Shown: positions 21,620 through 32,249, numbered from the stretch's first letter. The stretch: DNA of 64,000 nucleotides from Tridacna crocea (GCA_943736015.1 OX031073.1:24331210-24395209); one strand, 5' to 3'. Notes: generated by a model not told the origin, from the sequence alone. Made by a program: numbers and translations.

Positions 21620-22060
21620 ACCTATGACTTCACCTGTGAAATTGATAAAGTCTATCGTTCTATCTGCACCAGAATGTTTCACGGATTCGACATAGTGCTA
21701 AGGGTCAAAACGAGGTCAAAACGTCATGACCGAGATACTGTAGAAAAGTCAAACACCAAATATTCAATTCACAATGCGAGTCAACTTTGGCTGGACAATA
21801 TTCTCTCGCCGTATTTTAATCGCATTGCAGTTTAAATTGATTTGTATTTTATTTAGAACCTTTTAGATAGATTTCTTAACTACGTTTTTAGTCGTAGTTA
21901 AAACAGATTTTAAGTACGCCTGTAATGAATAATTGAAATAAGCTTGATGGAGTAACAAAAATATACGTAAGAATTTTTGTTTTCATTGTGCATAATATCA
22001 GTTTATCTTCTTTTTATATACGGGATTATAGAGTCTAACTTTCCGAATTCAATATTTAGT
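21620..22060. other. Unassigned spacer
   Basis: AT-rich, no gene recognised. Confidence 0.35.
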
Positions 22061-22062
22061 TT

Positions 22063-22200
22063 GATCTCTGTCTGTCTGTGTCTGTCCATTCGCTTGTCCG
22101 CCCGTCTGTCTATCCGCTGTCTGCCCATCCGTCCGTCAGTCCGTCCGTCCATCTGTCTGTCTGTTTTTCCCCTTCGTCCTTCCGTCTGTCTGTGTTTCTG
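22063..22200 (+). repeat. GTCT/GTCC simple repeat
   Basis: Imperfect (GTCT/GTCC)n tract. Confidence 0.9.
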
Positions 22201-22407
22201 TCCTATTTCCAAGTCCCGAGATCCTAGATCCAAGTTCAAATCAAAAGTCGTTTCATAGTATGAGTATGTTTTGTCTAAAAAAACAGTTGAATACCGAGGT
22301 AGAACAGTCCTGTGATACGCTGAAAATCAATCATAACCCAAAGGTCTCGAACCTTGTCAGCCTGTGAGGATTGCATTACACCAGCTCTTCCCCAGGCCAT
22401 ATTGCAT

Positions 22408-22898
22408 ATGAACCATGCTGTGTGAAACGGGGGCTTAATGCATCTGCGAAAAGTATCGATCCAGATCAGCCTGGGCGGTCAGCGCAGGCTGATCTGTGTC
22501 GAAACTTTTCACTATTTAACAATTTTCTGTTAATCCAAGGACCAGTCTATTTCATGATTCAGTGGCTTGTCTAAAAATGTAGCTGTATTGATCCAGAAGT
22601 ATGTAATAGCTTGCTTTGTGCCATGGATCAACGAGATGCATTAACCCTTTCCCAAACAAGCCCTGGTTTTACGTGTCTGCAGTAAAAAAGTCTTTTGAAA
22701 ACACTGTGGGAAAAGGAGAAATTGCTCGTAACGAGCAATTTCTCCTTTTCCCACAGTGTTTTCTACCCTTTTTGAGAACTTTCTGCCATTTTCTCAAAAT
22801 CTAAAATTGTCGTGTGCAAACTCTTTCAGTTTGGAAGAGTCCAAAATTTGTCGTTTGGGAAAGAGTTAAGCCCCCGTTTGCCGGAGCGTGGCTCATTA
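22408..22898. mobile_element. Family B element, copy 5, full length, with family A insertion
   Basis: Left terminal repeat ATGCTGTGTGAAACGGGGGC TTAATGCATC and right complement GATGCATTAA[insert]GCCCCCGTTT..GCGTGGCTCAT. Hairpin 22455-22506. Ends 21 nt before the acceptor of the nuclear-receptor exon. Confidence 0.9.
22641..22869. mobile_element. Family A MITE, copy 11, inserted in B at TTAA
   Basis: TTAACCCTTTCCCAAACAAG ... TTTGGGAAAGAGTTAA; hairpin AGGAGAAATTGCTCGTAACG / complement. The surrounding B reads GATGCATTAA/GCCCCCG, so the TTAA is duplicated. Confidence 0.95.
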
Positions 22899-22959
22899 CT
22901 ATATTTTGTTTATTTTCAGAACGGTATAGCTAAAGACCCGAACTTATCGCCGCATCACC

Positions 22960-23026
22960 ATGGTCATAGGGACGATTCCAATTCTGCCTGACGTAATGAC
23001 GACCAAAAAGTCAGCCAAAAATTCAG
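22960..23026 (+). CDS. Nuclear receptor coding exon 1
   Basis: The exon starts at 22920 after TATTTTCAG; ATG at 22960. Donor at 23027 (GTAGGA). Encodes 22 residues plus one base (phase 1). A frame upstream of the ATG carries stops, so 22920-22959 is 5' UTR. Confidence 0.8.
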
Positions 23027-26000
23027 GTAGGATTGTCTAATATCGTATTTCATGTGTCTATTTTTAGAAATGTTATGGGTAAGGAAATGTCGTCGTTGTC
23101 TGCGAAGATTCGACCTGTCTTATATGACGCATCACTAGCCCCGAAAGTCGGCAGACTGTAATATTACGCTCTATAAAGTAGTAATGTAGAAAATAGCTTT
23201 TATCAATATGTTTGAGGAGAAATGAGACCTGCTTTAGCTCAAGATTTCTCTAAACTGCTGATCATAGCTGAATGAATTGCACGAGGTAGGTCTTATAGAG
23301 TAAACGTTTATTTTAGTCTGAAATTCAAAGTAACGGTTGTCGTGTAGGAAAGTGGTTCAGTTCTGTACCCAGGATGCCCAAATTAGATAGACGAGTATTT
23401 ATAGAATGTCATCTAGCGGGAGATAATGGAAATGTCGTAATTTAAGCTGGGGGAAATTATTTCCCCGTCACAGTGAATATTTTCCTCATGCCGAAAATCT
23501 GGAACTACTTTTTTTTGCTTTACTTGAGATCACTAGTTTTAAAAAAGGCATTCGTTGACAAAATAATCAGAGGAAATATACAATTTATTTCATCAGCTTG
23601 TGGTTTATATGGGGAAATATTTGCCTCGAAAGGGAAAGGTCCGCGAAAATAACTCGTATCCAGCATTCGTTATTTACGCACACCTTTCCCTTTTGAGGCA
23701 AATATTTCCCCATATTAACCACAAGCTGATGAAATAAACTCTATTTAAACATCAAAGTGAACAAAAATTCTGTTCTTGTTTGGCTCAAGATTTCATTCAC
23801 ATCGTTATCATTTTCTAGCGTTCCTTTTAATTGTCTACATACTTTTGCACAGTACGTGTATTATATTTATAATTTTTATTTCGTTTTTTTTTTCCAGAAA
23901 AGTTCGGTTCAGGAAAACACGAACATATTCTATGTAGAGTATGTGGGGACAAATCGTCAGGGTTTCATTACGGCGTTTTCTCCTGTGAAGGTTGCAAGGT
24001 ATTTACAGATATTATAATATCCTGTCCTGATACATACGACCATGAATAGATTTTGCAGAGAATGTTGATCAAGATCAGACTGCACATATGTGCAGTTTGA
24101 TCTGGGACCGTATTCACCAACCATTCTTAAGAACGTTATTTGTCTTTTTCTCCAGAATTTTCTACAGTTGTTAGTAACACAACTTCTGATTGGCTAAACC
24201 ATTCGGTTTAGCCAATCTTAACTTGTGTTACATAGACATTTTCTAAATTTAGAAAACCTTGGAGAATAAGACTAAGAATAATCTCAAGAATGGTTGGTGA
24301 ATACGGGCCCAGATCTACACTCTCCGCTTCCCTATACATAGCTTTAGCTATATGAGCTAAATCGAAGGCTCACCAGCTTAACAATATGTATATTTTAAGT
24401 CGTCTAAGTAATTCCGGTAATGTAAGACTAAAATTGGAGTGCTACATCAATGGAACAAACCTCGTTTTCTCTATTGTTTGAAGAAGATAAAGTTTTATTC
24501 AAATGTGTATAGAGACAGAGAGACGGAGAGGTAGAGAATTGAGCAGGGCAGGACAGGAAAATTGTAGTTAAAGACAGACAAGAAGGAAGGAAGGAAAAAG
24601 ATCTAAACGGATAAATCTGCAACCATCCAGCATCTTAGGTACCTGTACTAAGCCAGTGCGGACTGTATGGATCACAGATCAAACTGCATCTTTTGTGCCG
24701 TCCACATTGGCCGCACAAACAACTACAACTATGAAAAGCACCTTTAAGATTAAGAAAAATGTTATAAAGAAAGCCTTATGTGTGTACGAAACAACGAATT
24801 TGAATGTCCTTTCTCATGTGCATCTATTTGTTTCAGGGCTTTTTCCGACGTACAGTTCGACAAAAGATGGAATATAAAGCTTGCGAAAACCCAAGTGGAT
24901 GTCTGATCATGCGCATCAGCAGAAATCGCTGTCAGTATTGTCGTCTGCAGAAATGTTTGGCTGTGGGAATGTCGCATGAAGGTAAGGGTTAATAGTTTTA
25001 AACAGGATTTTTGTACAGTGTAGATTCAACATCAGTCTGTGAATTTCTATGAAGTCTAATTTTCACCCCGACTGGAAATCAAGTTAACATGTTTAGCACT
25101 CTATTAGGTTTTTTAATGTTTTTTAATGTGGAACTGATGATTTGAAAAGAAAAGGAAACGAGAGAATATTATTCAAGTATTTGCTTGGAAGTCAACATAC
25201 TATGCAAATGAATATCTTTTTAGTCGAAGAGCAAGTACTCATGACAAAGTTAGGTTTTTAAGTGTATTGGTGGTATCCCTTTGATCATTAGGAGGAGTCA
25301 GGAGTAACGTCCCTTGACAGTGGAATGCATGATGGATAGAGAGAGAAACCATGTAAAATTTCGAATGAAATTGGGTTTTTACTTGAAAACTATAGCCGAA
25401 AAGGTTTATTTCCCAACATCTCAATAAATTAATTTGATCTATAAGTATTGATGGGCAGCCAAGTGGAGTAGTGCGCAATCATGGGACCAGCAAACCAAGC
25501 TACGAATTAGTTTTGGAACGAAAGAGCCCAGGACACGATGTAAGGCCTTACCCAGTGTATTTTAACATGCTATTTCCAATTCCAATGTATACACCGAAGT
25601 TCTACAGTTTTTCTGAGAAAAAATGAGTTTAATTGGGTTTATGTCCTCCTGCTTTGCACAAAATACGATATGGGGTTCAAAATTCAAGATTGAACGCATA
25701 CCGCTGTATTCTCCAATAGAAAATATATCTTTTCTACATAGTATATTTGAATAGTGACGGAACTACTTTTTATAATGACAGAAATACTTTTCATGCTCAG
25801 ATAATGACGGACCTACTTTTTATACCGTTGCAGCGGTCAGGTTAGGCAGATGCCCGAAAAAGGACCGCCCATCAAAATCCAGTTTTGTGTACATGCCACA
25901 AGAAAATACGATTGATCTAGACCGGCAAGTCAGGACAGAACAAATGGTACTCACCGTTCATGCTGCATATAAAAAGGCGTGTGAATATTTTAATGACATC

Positions 26001-28933
26001 ACAAAGCTTCTGGATAAAGAGGAGGTATTACATTTCTTGACAACTTTTTGTCCTTAACGCTTTGCCAATATAACAAAATTCTAGCCTATTGCAAATTTTA
26101 AGCATTTTCACATGACAAAATAATCATAATTAAAATTCGTTTTGGGCAAGGGTTGAAACCATTGTGGGAATAAGAGAATATGCTGGCTTCCAACGTTTTC
26201 TCCTTTTCCAAGCATGTTTTCACAAGGCTTTTTCATCGGAGGGGGGTTAAATTTTGTGATTTGTGTGGTAAATGATGACTCACTGCACTGCCTTGTTGCT
26301 CAAAAGAATTCCTAAAAATCGATTTATTGATTTTACGGTGTTTCAGGCTGTTTTCAACATAATGTAAGTTATAACGCAGCGCCAAGTGAATACGGACCCG
26401 GATGTGCGATAACTGCGCTATACTATATGTAACCTTCCATTTTAGGTCGAGGTATGCAAGATGACGGACGTGCGGAAGTTATACTGTCATTACTTACCAT
26501 TGTCTGTGAAGTTCATCACCGCATTCGCCAAGGAGACACCGTTGTTTAAGTCTTTGACTCAAACTGACCAGCGATTACTTATACGAAACTGTATTTTAGA
26601 AATCACTGCTATTCACGACCTGTCCGGCTTTGGACTTGTACCAGACAGTTTAGCCATTCAACAATTCAATACGGACATTCCAAATGGACATTTAGAGGAT
26701 AGTTTACTGATAAACAAAGTGTTAAACAAGTTTGGCCTTGTACAGTGTAAACTAAAGAAGATAGGCTTGACGGACGTAGAGATGGCTCTATTATCTGCTT
26801 TGATATTATTTTGTCCAGGTAGATATCTTTTTATGTTTTCAGCCAGAATAATAATAGTTTGTCCCCGTAAATAGTAGTTTTAATGAGATCATTAGCTTTA
26901 AAGTCATTTTGTCCAGGTAGATATTTATTTATATAATCAGTCTTGTTAATGGTAGTTTGTCTTCGCAAATCATAATTACAGCAATATTTATAATTCAAAT
27001 GGTATTATGTCGATGTAAATGAAAATGATTATAAGAGTATCAGGTTTTATATTAAATTTCTCATGTAAACAAAGTTAGAATAATCTTTTGCCAGGTAAAG
27101 AAAACTTTTATATTAGCTTTGATCTCCATGTCAATGATATCAATACTATCAGTTCCAAAAAATACTTGTAATATTTTGTTAATGTAAATAACAATAACAA
27201 CAACAACAGTAACTGTCTTGATATTTGTATTGTCAAGATAAACAAATCAGTACACAAGTTTTAGTTATGATTATTTTTCCGGTAAATAATATTGATATTT
27301 CTAGCTTTGATGTCATTTTGTTCAGAAAAATGGGGTTAATGAAACAACCTTCAATGGTATTTGTCCAGATAAATAGTATCGATATAACTAGCTTCTATAG
27401 TATTGTGTTCCGGTAAATGGTGCTAATATTACCTGCTTCAATATCATTTTGTTCAGCGATGTGATACGAATATTATCAGTTTTGATATTGATATCACCAG
27501 ATTCACTTTTGTCCAGATGAATAGAAGATGATCAACTGGTTGTGTGTGGTATTAACCAATTACCACAAAATCCCTACTTTTGACGCCCCTGAGAAAAAAG
27601 CCTGTAGAAAACATTGTGGGAAAAGGAGAAAATGCTGGTAATCAGCATTTTCTCCTTTTCCCACAATCTTTTCTACCCTTCATAAAACAAATTTCAAATT
27701 TTCAGTCACTTTTATTTTGTCGTCTGCAAATGCTTTCATTTTGAACCAATCTAAAATATTGTTGTTTGGTAATGAGTTAAAAAAAATCTTTCATGGGAAT
27801 GGGTATGATGCGTCGATAAAACGGGGCTGAAGGATGAGTTTTTTTTAGCCGCATCAAATCCCTATCGAGTGACAGATTTTTCAAAACACACGCAACAAGT
27901 TTTTTTACCCTGTTTATTATATTCCCAATTCACTATTATTTCTTTATCCTAATAATTATCAAGAGTGGTACAATTTGAGGAATATAGAAAAATGGAGATT
28001 CGACAAACATTCTAAAACTTTATTAATTGACTATAGGATATATAGAAGTTATACATGGAAACCGGTCCACATAATACTGGTCACATTTCTGACTTCGTAT
28101 AGTATACAAGTCGTGAACCCGGCTTAATAGGATGTGACCTCCGATCAATACAGTTGACCTCGTATCAATATTGATGACCCCCAACCAATACAGAAATCCT
28201 TGAACGTGATTAGTCAAAAGTTCAGTTGCGTGAGCGTATGCGCTTACTTTTAGCCAATCACGTTCAAAGAGGCGGCAAAGTAAACGTAACCCAAAAATTG
28301 ATATTTGTTTCCAGCAGGATAGAAAACATTGTGTGAAAAAGGAGAAAATGCTGGTTACCAGCATTTTCTCATTTTCTCACAATGTTTTCAGAAGGCTTCT
28401 TTTTCAGGGCCGTAAAAACTAGGGATTGTTTGGTAAAGGGTTAATTAATAAAATTGTCATTAATCAAGTGATTTCGTATTGGCCCAGTTACAGGTCCTCG
28501 GTCAGCCGTATTGGCCCTCGGCCTTCGGCCTCGCGGCCAAAACGGCTGACCTCGGACCTGTAATTGGGCCAATACGAAATCACTTGATTAATAACATTAT
28601 AATATAACTAAATAATTGTGGTAAAATACCATCATTAGTTCTGTTCTTTATCTCACTAATTCACTGATAAGAATATATTTAACAGTAATATTATCAATCT
28701 TACAATTTGATGTATATGTATTTCCAGATCGCGAAGGTATTGGTCACAACGCAGCTCTAGAATCCATGGAGACCGATCTTTGTATTGCTTTAAAGTGTCA
28801 GCTGATTTTGAGTCATGGGGAGGGAACTCTTACATTCGCAAAACTCGTAGAAGTATTGACAGAGTTACGTGGTATAGGCAGTCTATATTTAGATGACATC
28901 CTCAACGCTCAAATCGAAGTTGATCCTTCCTGA
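22960..28933 (+). CDS. Nuclear hormone receptor, NR1 type (E75/Rev-erb/PPAR-like or mollusc NR1P-like), complete
   Basis: Predicted ligand-regulated, DNA-binding nuclear transcription factor. Six coding exons join in frame to 360 aa: 22960-23026, 23898-23998, 24837-24981, 25834-26024, 26446-26818, 28728-28933; all introns are GT-AG. The start was chosen for its strong context (CACCATGG) and in-frame splice. Residues 1-34 form a very short A/B region. The DBD (35-114) has both zinc fingers (C35, C38, C52, C55; C72, C78, C88, C91), P-box CEGCKG typical of NR1 receptors, and [10 protein letters not shown] after it. The LBD (about 130-360) has the signature [20 protein letters not shown] and [14 protein letters not shown]. 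The last helix reads YLDDIL where the usual AF-2 motif has Glu (Asp349). By family knowledge it probably pairs with RXR. Subgroup is uncertain: the DBD is close to E75/Rev-erb and PPAR, and bivalves have extra NR1 groups. Introns hold J, C, D, A, G-type and minisatellite repeats. Confidence 0.93.
23584..23738. mobile_element. Fold-back element J (nuclear receptor intron 1)
   Basis: ~57-nt arms TTATTTCATCAGCTTGTGGT .. AAAGGGAAAGGT and complement, ~40-nt loop. Confidence 0.9.
23898..23998 (+). CDS. Nuclear receptor coding exon 2 (first zinc finger)
   Basis: Acceptor TTTCCAG before 23898, donor AAG/GTATTT. Encodes [22 protein letters not shown]; the intron falls in the conserved position after the P-box CK. 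Confidence 0.97.
24045..24325. mobile_element. Family C hairpin split by a family D element (intron 2)
   Basis: C left part ends GCAGTTTGATCT at about 24103; C resumes AGATCTACACTCTCCGC. D occupies the gap. The unit begins about 46 nt after the exon 2 donor. Confidence 0.85.
24104..24310. mobile_element. Family D element, copy 2
   Basis: GGACCGTATTCACCAACCAT ... ATGGTTGGTGAATACGGGCC with the GGCTAAACCATTCGGTTTAG central palindrome. Confidence 0.9.
24837..24981 (+). CDS. Nuclear receptor coding exon 3 (second zinc finger)
   Basis: Acceptor TTTCAG, donor G/GTAAGG. Begins GFFRRTVRQ and includes [20 protein letters not shown]. Confidence 0.97.
25140..25545. repeat. Dispersed repeat shared with the IgGFc-gene intron
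   Basis: Blocks such as GGAGTAACGTCCCTTGACAG, TATTGGTGGTATCCCTTTGA and GAAAGAGCCCAGGAC recur in order at 60775-61105. No coding signal; class unknown. Confidence 0.8.
25834..26024 (+). CDS. Nuclear receptor coding exon 4 (hinge, helix 1)
   Basis: Acceptor GTTGCAG, donor GAG/GTATTA. Begins with VRLGRCPKK completing the DBD extension; the rest is a charged hinge. Confidence 0.92.
26054..26274. mobile_element. Family A MITE, copy 12 (intron 4)
   Basis: TTAACGCTTTGCCAATATAA ... GTGTGGTAAATGATG; hairpin decayed. Starts 30 nt after the exon 4 donor. Confidence 0.85.
26446..26818 (+). CDS. Nuclear receptor coding exon 5 (ligand-binding domain core)
   Basis: Acceptor CATTTTAG, donor CCAG/GTAGATAT. 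Encodes the LBD signature and [17 protein letters not shown]. The 3' end of this exon is the first unit of the minisatellite in the next intron. Confidence 0.95.
26790..27535 (+). repeat. ~47-bp minisatellite seeded at the exon 5 donor
   Basis: The exon end GATATTATTTTGTCCAG plus intron start GTAGATAT recurs, mutated, through the intron with anchors near 26861, 26911, 26959, 27009, 27090, 27232, 27278, 27320, 27363, 27407, 27451 and 27511. The clearest copy (26898-26925) reads CATTTTGTCCAGGTAGATAT. Confidence 0.8.
27552..27780. mobile_element. Family A MITE, copy 13 (intron 5)
   Basis: TTAACCAATTACCACAAAAT ... TTTGGTAATGAGTTAA; intact hairpin. Confidence 0.93.
27781..28260. other. Intron 5 sequence with dispersed repeats
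   Basis: 27785-27985 resembles 60415-60600 (GATAATTATCAAGA.TG.TACAAT blocks). A small inverted repeat GTGATTAG/CAATCACGTTCAA lies at about 28203-28266. Confidence 0.4.
28262..28443. mobile_element. Family A MITE, copy 14 (left end lost)
   Basis: AGGATAGAAAACATTGTGTG, central hairpin, TTTGGTAAAGGGTTAA. Confidence 0.85.
28459..28592. mobile_element. Fold-back element K, copy 1
   Basis: Arms ATTAATCAAGTGATTTCGTA TTGGCCCA..ACAGGTCC and complement; loop GGCCTTCGGCC. A D-interrupted relative is at 62290-62585. Confidence 0.9.
28728..28933 (+). CDS. Nuclear receptor terminal coding exon
   Basis: Acceptor ATTTCCAG; the first bases complete Asp of CPDREG. Ends [17 protein letters not shown], stop TGA 28931-28933. 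Confidence 0.95.
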
Positions 28934-29125
28934 CGAATGTCGTTATGAACTTTATATAGCCTCGAGTGTCCGTATTCCGTGATGATAAGGAAACAACTAG
29001 ATGAAATTAGGAATTGAGACCAGAATATGAGTTAGAAGTTACTTGTCTTCATAAAAGAATAATTTCTGGTCACTTTCATATGAAAAGAATAACTTAGATA
29101 ACTATTTTCATGTTCAGTGTACATA

Positions 29126-29341
29126 AATAAACAACATACCGTCGGCTTTCTTGTGCAAACATAGCATGACCTAATTCCGGTAGCTCAGTAGTATTTACAG
29201 CTGAAAGTCGATGATCTTTGTATTTTTTAAGAAGGAACACTACTTAACGTAAAAAAAGAAGTAGATTTCTTTACCATATGATAATTAGTTCAGTTTCCGG
29301 TGCATTTGTCTTGTATTTGTCTGAAATTAAGGAACAATAAA
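29126..29341 (+). terminator. Candidate poly(A) signals of the nuclear receptor gene
   Basis: AATAAA at 29126-29131 and at 29336-29341, about 190 and 400 nt after the stop. Which is used cannot be told from sequence. Confidence 0.6.
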
Positions 29342-29544
29342 ACATTCGAATATTCGTAAGGGTTACGAGCAGAAGTACCATGTGACGTCATCAAAATATG
29401 TGTTCTACGAAATGTACACCAAATCACCGTATCAAGGACTCTCACGGAATAAGGACACTCGACGATACTAAGTTATCATGTTCAAGTACCAGATTTTATG
29501 TCCCTGAAGAGGAGAGGCTTTGAAAAATGAGTCAAGTTGTGTAA

Positions 29545-29790
29545 GAAGGGAGTTCAATACACCTGCAAAAAATATAGACTCAGGTCAGCCTGCGCAGTCC
29601 GCGCAGGCTGACCTGAGTCGATACTTTTTGCCTATTGAAATTGTTCTACATGTTCAAGACCACTCTACCTCATGACTTAGCCAGTTGTCAGACAAAATGA
29701 TTGTCATGGATCCATAATTATTTAATGACTTGCTTGTTTACCATGTATTAAGGTGATGCATTAAAACTCCTTATTCTAGAGCACGGCTTA
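29545..29790. mobile_element. Family B element, copy 6
   Basis: Perfect-looking hairpin GACTCAGGTCAGCCTGCGCA / complement at 29578-29628, then CATGTTCAAGACCACTCTAC. The right end reads GATGCATTAAAACTCC, an unoccupied TTAA. Confidence 0.9.
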
Positions 29791-29837
29791 TATTTAATTA
29801 TCATATACAAATACGAGATTTTCTGTCCCTAAAGAGG

Positions 29838-30086
29838 ATAAGTTTGGAAAATATTGTGGAAAAAGAAGTTACGGCTTGTTACAGCCAAGAGCTTCTCTTC
29901 CCACAGTGTTTTCAAAAGGCATTTTCCTTTCCTTTCGTATGGTTTGCCAGCATTTTCTACTTTCCTCACAGTGTTTTCTACCCTTCCCAAACCAAGTTTA
30001 ATTCTTTCAGTTACATTTATTTTGTCATCTGCAAATGCTTTCAATATTTTGGCCAGTCTACAATATTGTTGTTTGGCAGAGTTAAA
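29838..30086. mobile_element. Family A MITE, copy 15 (rearranged centre)
   Basis: Two hairpin-like centres: ACGGCTTGTTACAGCC and the AGCATTTTCTACTTTCC half; ends in TTTGGCAGAGTTAA. Confidence 0.8.
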
Positions 30087-30410
30087 AGGCAGTAGAGCGA
30101 TACCCGGCATTCATGGCCCTCTTGTTTTTCTGTACCCAAGGACAAAGCAGCGTTGTTTCCGTGAACACTCTTCCACTCTAATGAAATTGCTAATAAATAT
30201 AATGTTATGTATTTTTGTGTGTTTGTTTGGTTGAACCGTATTTAAATTAATAAAGGCGTTTATTACTTCCTTCATTTAACCTGACCCAGGTCAACATCAT
30301 TTACATAAATTAAAATTCTATTTTTACGCTTGGCATCATACGGGGGTTGCCTTCGGTTTTGTCCCGATTGGTCACGGAAATATTCCGTATCGTATGCACG
30401 AATAACGGTT

Positions 30411-30980
30411 GTATGGTCAGGTGGCATGGGGACTTGGAAACTTGTTCATGGCTGAGGTGAATCGTGTCATTTCGACTCGAATGCGAGTTGGCGACATGAT
30501 TCACCACAGCCATGAACAAGTTTCCAAGTCCCCTGCCACCTGACCGTATTATTTATTTATACTGTAAAGTTTTACCATTCCAGTATTTGTTGAGCGAATT
30601 TTACCTGTTTTTGGTTTAAAAATGGAGTATGCTGACGAAGTGGAATTTCCCTTCTTGGTGCCCCAATTCAATGAAAACTGACGTCACTGGGAACTGATGT
30701 CAATGAAACCTTGGTAATACGTGGTAAAACGTGCAGCTTGCTGCATAATCTTGATGTTATACTTGATCGACGCCACTATTTTGGATGTTGTGTTGATAGT
30801 GTAGTCATGTATAGTGGGCTCCCTAGAGGGAAACTGCTTTTACGTTGGTTTTGCCAGTGTACACGATATATACGTTTGGGGCCTATTATCCAATCAGATC
30901 ACGAGAAATTTCTTAGCAGTTTAATAAGATTGTGTATACCTACCTGTAACTTCCCGTGAATATAGACATGTAACTTACCG
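30411..30980. mobile_element. Family H element, copy 1 (fold-back plus tail)
   Basis: Hairpin 30411-30549 (GTATGGTCAGGTGGCATGGG / complement), then ~430 bp homologous, inverted, to 63105-63490. Contains the chance frame 30711-30959. Confidence 0.85.
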
Positions 30981-31629
30981 AATGATGGTCGAAGTTCTAT
31001 TTATATACTTACTTATATAATAATAATAAAGTTTAGGATCAAGTTAAATGAAGTAGACAATACCTGTGGTTTATACCAATGAGGGCCATTCTTCAGTTAC
31101 TTCCCTTGATTCTTCTCCAGTACTACACTGGTCCTGATAAGAAGTTTACTTGGATTTTATCTTTAATTTTCTTGCACTGGCCAGCTATGTTCATGAGATC
31201 ATATTGCAAGTAAATGTAGTAAGATTGTGTTACAAATTAATGTATGCATTGTTCCTGATGATAAAGAACAGAATTTGAATTGAACTACATGCCTTCCTTA
31301 AACAAACATAATAAATAGTTGTTATATTTATCGCAACATCCCCAAGGGAGCCAAGGATAGAAACAAAGGAATACAGGTAAAAGGACCAGTCTGTTATTTG
31401 GATACCTCTAGTGTTTATCTGGCAAGGGAGACCATTTAATCTCCAAGAATGGCCCCTATTCCAATATAATCTTAGCAGTACTACGGCGAGACCTTAGTAA
31501 TTCTTTCTTTCTCGATTGTCATCCATTACAAGACTCGGCATCTGCAGTACCTTGCCCACCACCCCATCGTGACGAACCCCATTAGCAGGGATCAAATTAG
31601 TATTTTCTAAGTTATAACATCCGATGCCT
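30981..31629. other. Intergenic sequence
   Basis: Ends of the type GATGATAAAGAACAGAATTT GAATTGAAC (31257-31284) look like a non-LTR retrotransposon tail. No reverse-transcriptase frame is visible. Confidence 0.35.
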
Positions 31630-31715
31630 TAACCCTTAGGGTTCTAAGCCCGTCTCACTGACAAAATGTGCAGTCTGATCTTGGATCTATACTGTCCGGT
31701 AGGGAGATACTTTTT
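31630..31715. mobile_element. Family C hairpin (half)
   Basis: TTAACCCTTAGGGTTCTAAG, TGTGCAGTCTGATCTTGGAT, CTGTCCGGTAGGGAGATA. Confidence 0.75.
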
Positions 31716-31799
31716 CCCAAAAAATAACCATGAAATAGCAATCTTTGGGATTTTACTATCGAATCAAAAAAATACATTTTGGTTATTTAGCTGGAAAAG

Positions 31800-32030
31800 A
31801 GTTAACCTTTTAACTCCCAATCTCAATATTAACGACCTGGAGAATGAAGCACCTGAAAGCATTGTGAGAAAAGGAGAAAATGCTGGTCACCAGCATTTTC
31901 TCCTTTTCCACAATTTTTTGAAACCCCTACTCCATAGAAAAAGAATGTCAATTATTCAGTCACATGTATTTTGTCGTCTGCTTATTCTTTCAATTTCGAC
32001 TAGCCTAGAATTTTGTCTAACTTTCCACTA
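31800..32030. mobile_element. Family A MITE, copy 16
   Basis: GTTAACCTTTTAACTCCC start and hairpin AGAAAATGCTGGTCACCAGC; right end degenerate. Confidence 0.85.
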
Positions 32031-32249
32031 CTTTGTTACACATTCTGGCAAAAAACAAAAACAAAACCCCAAACAATGTTGAAATCACTTATGGCCATTG
32101 TTTCTTATATGGAACTTTTCCTCACCCTGTCCTTCCAAAAGCGTGTTCTTGAAACAACATCTACAAATTTTGTTCTTCTTTGTCTTCATAAATATTTGTA
32201 CCTGTTCATTCTATCTCCAGACATTCAGATTCAGATTAGATCAGATTCG

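Noticed and set aside
30711-30959. 82-codon frame that first looked like a possible protein
   Set aside because: The same sequence occurs inverted at 63115-63480 as part of the family H element with frameshifts, so it is repeat DNA.
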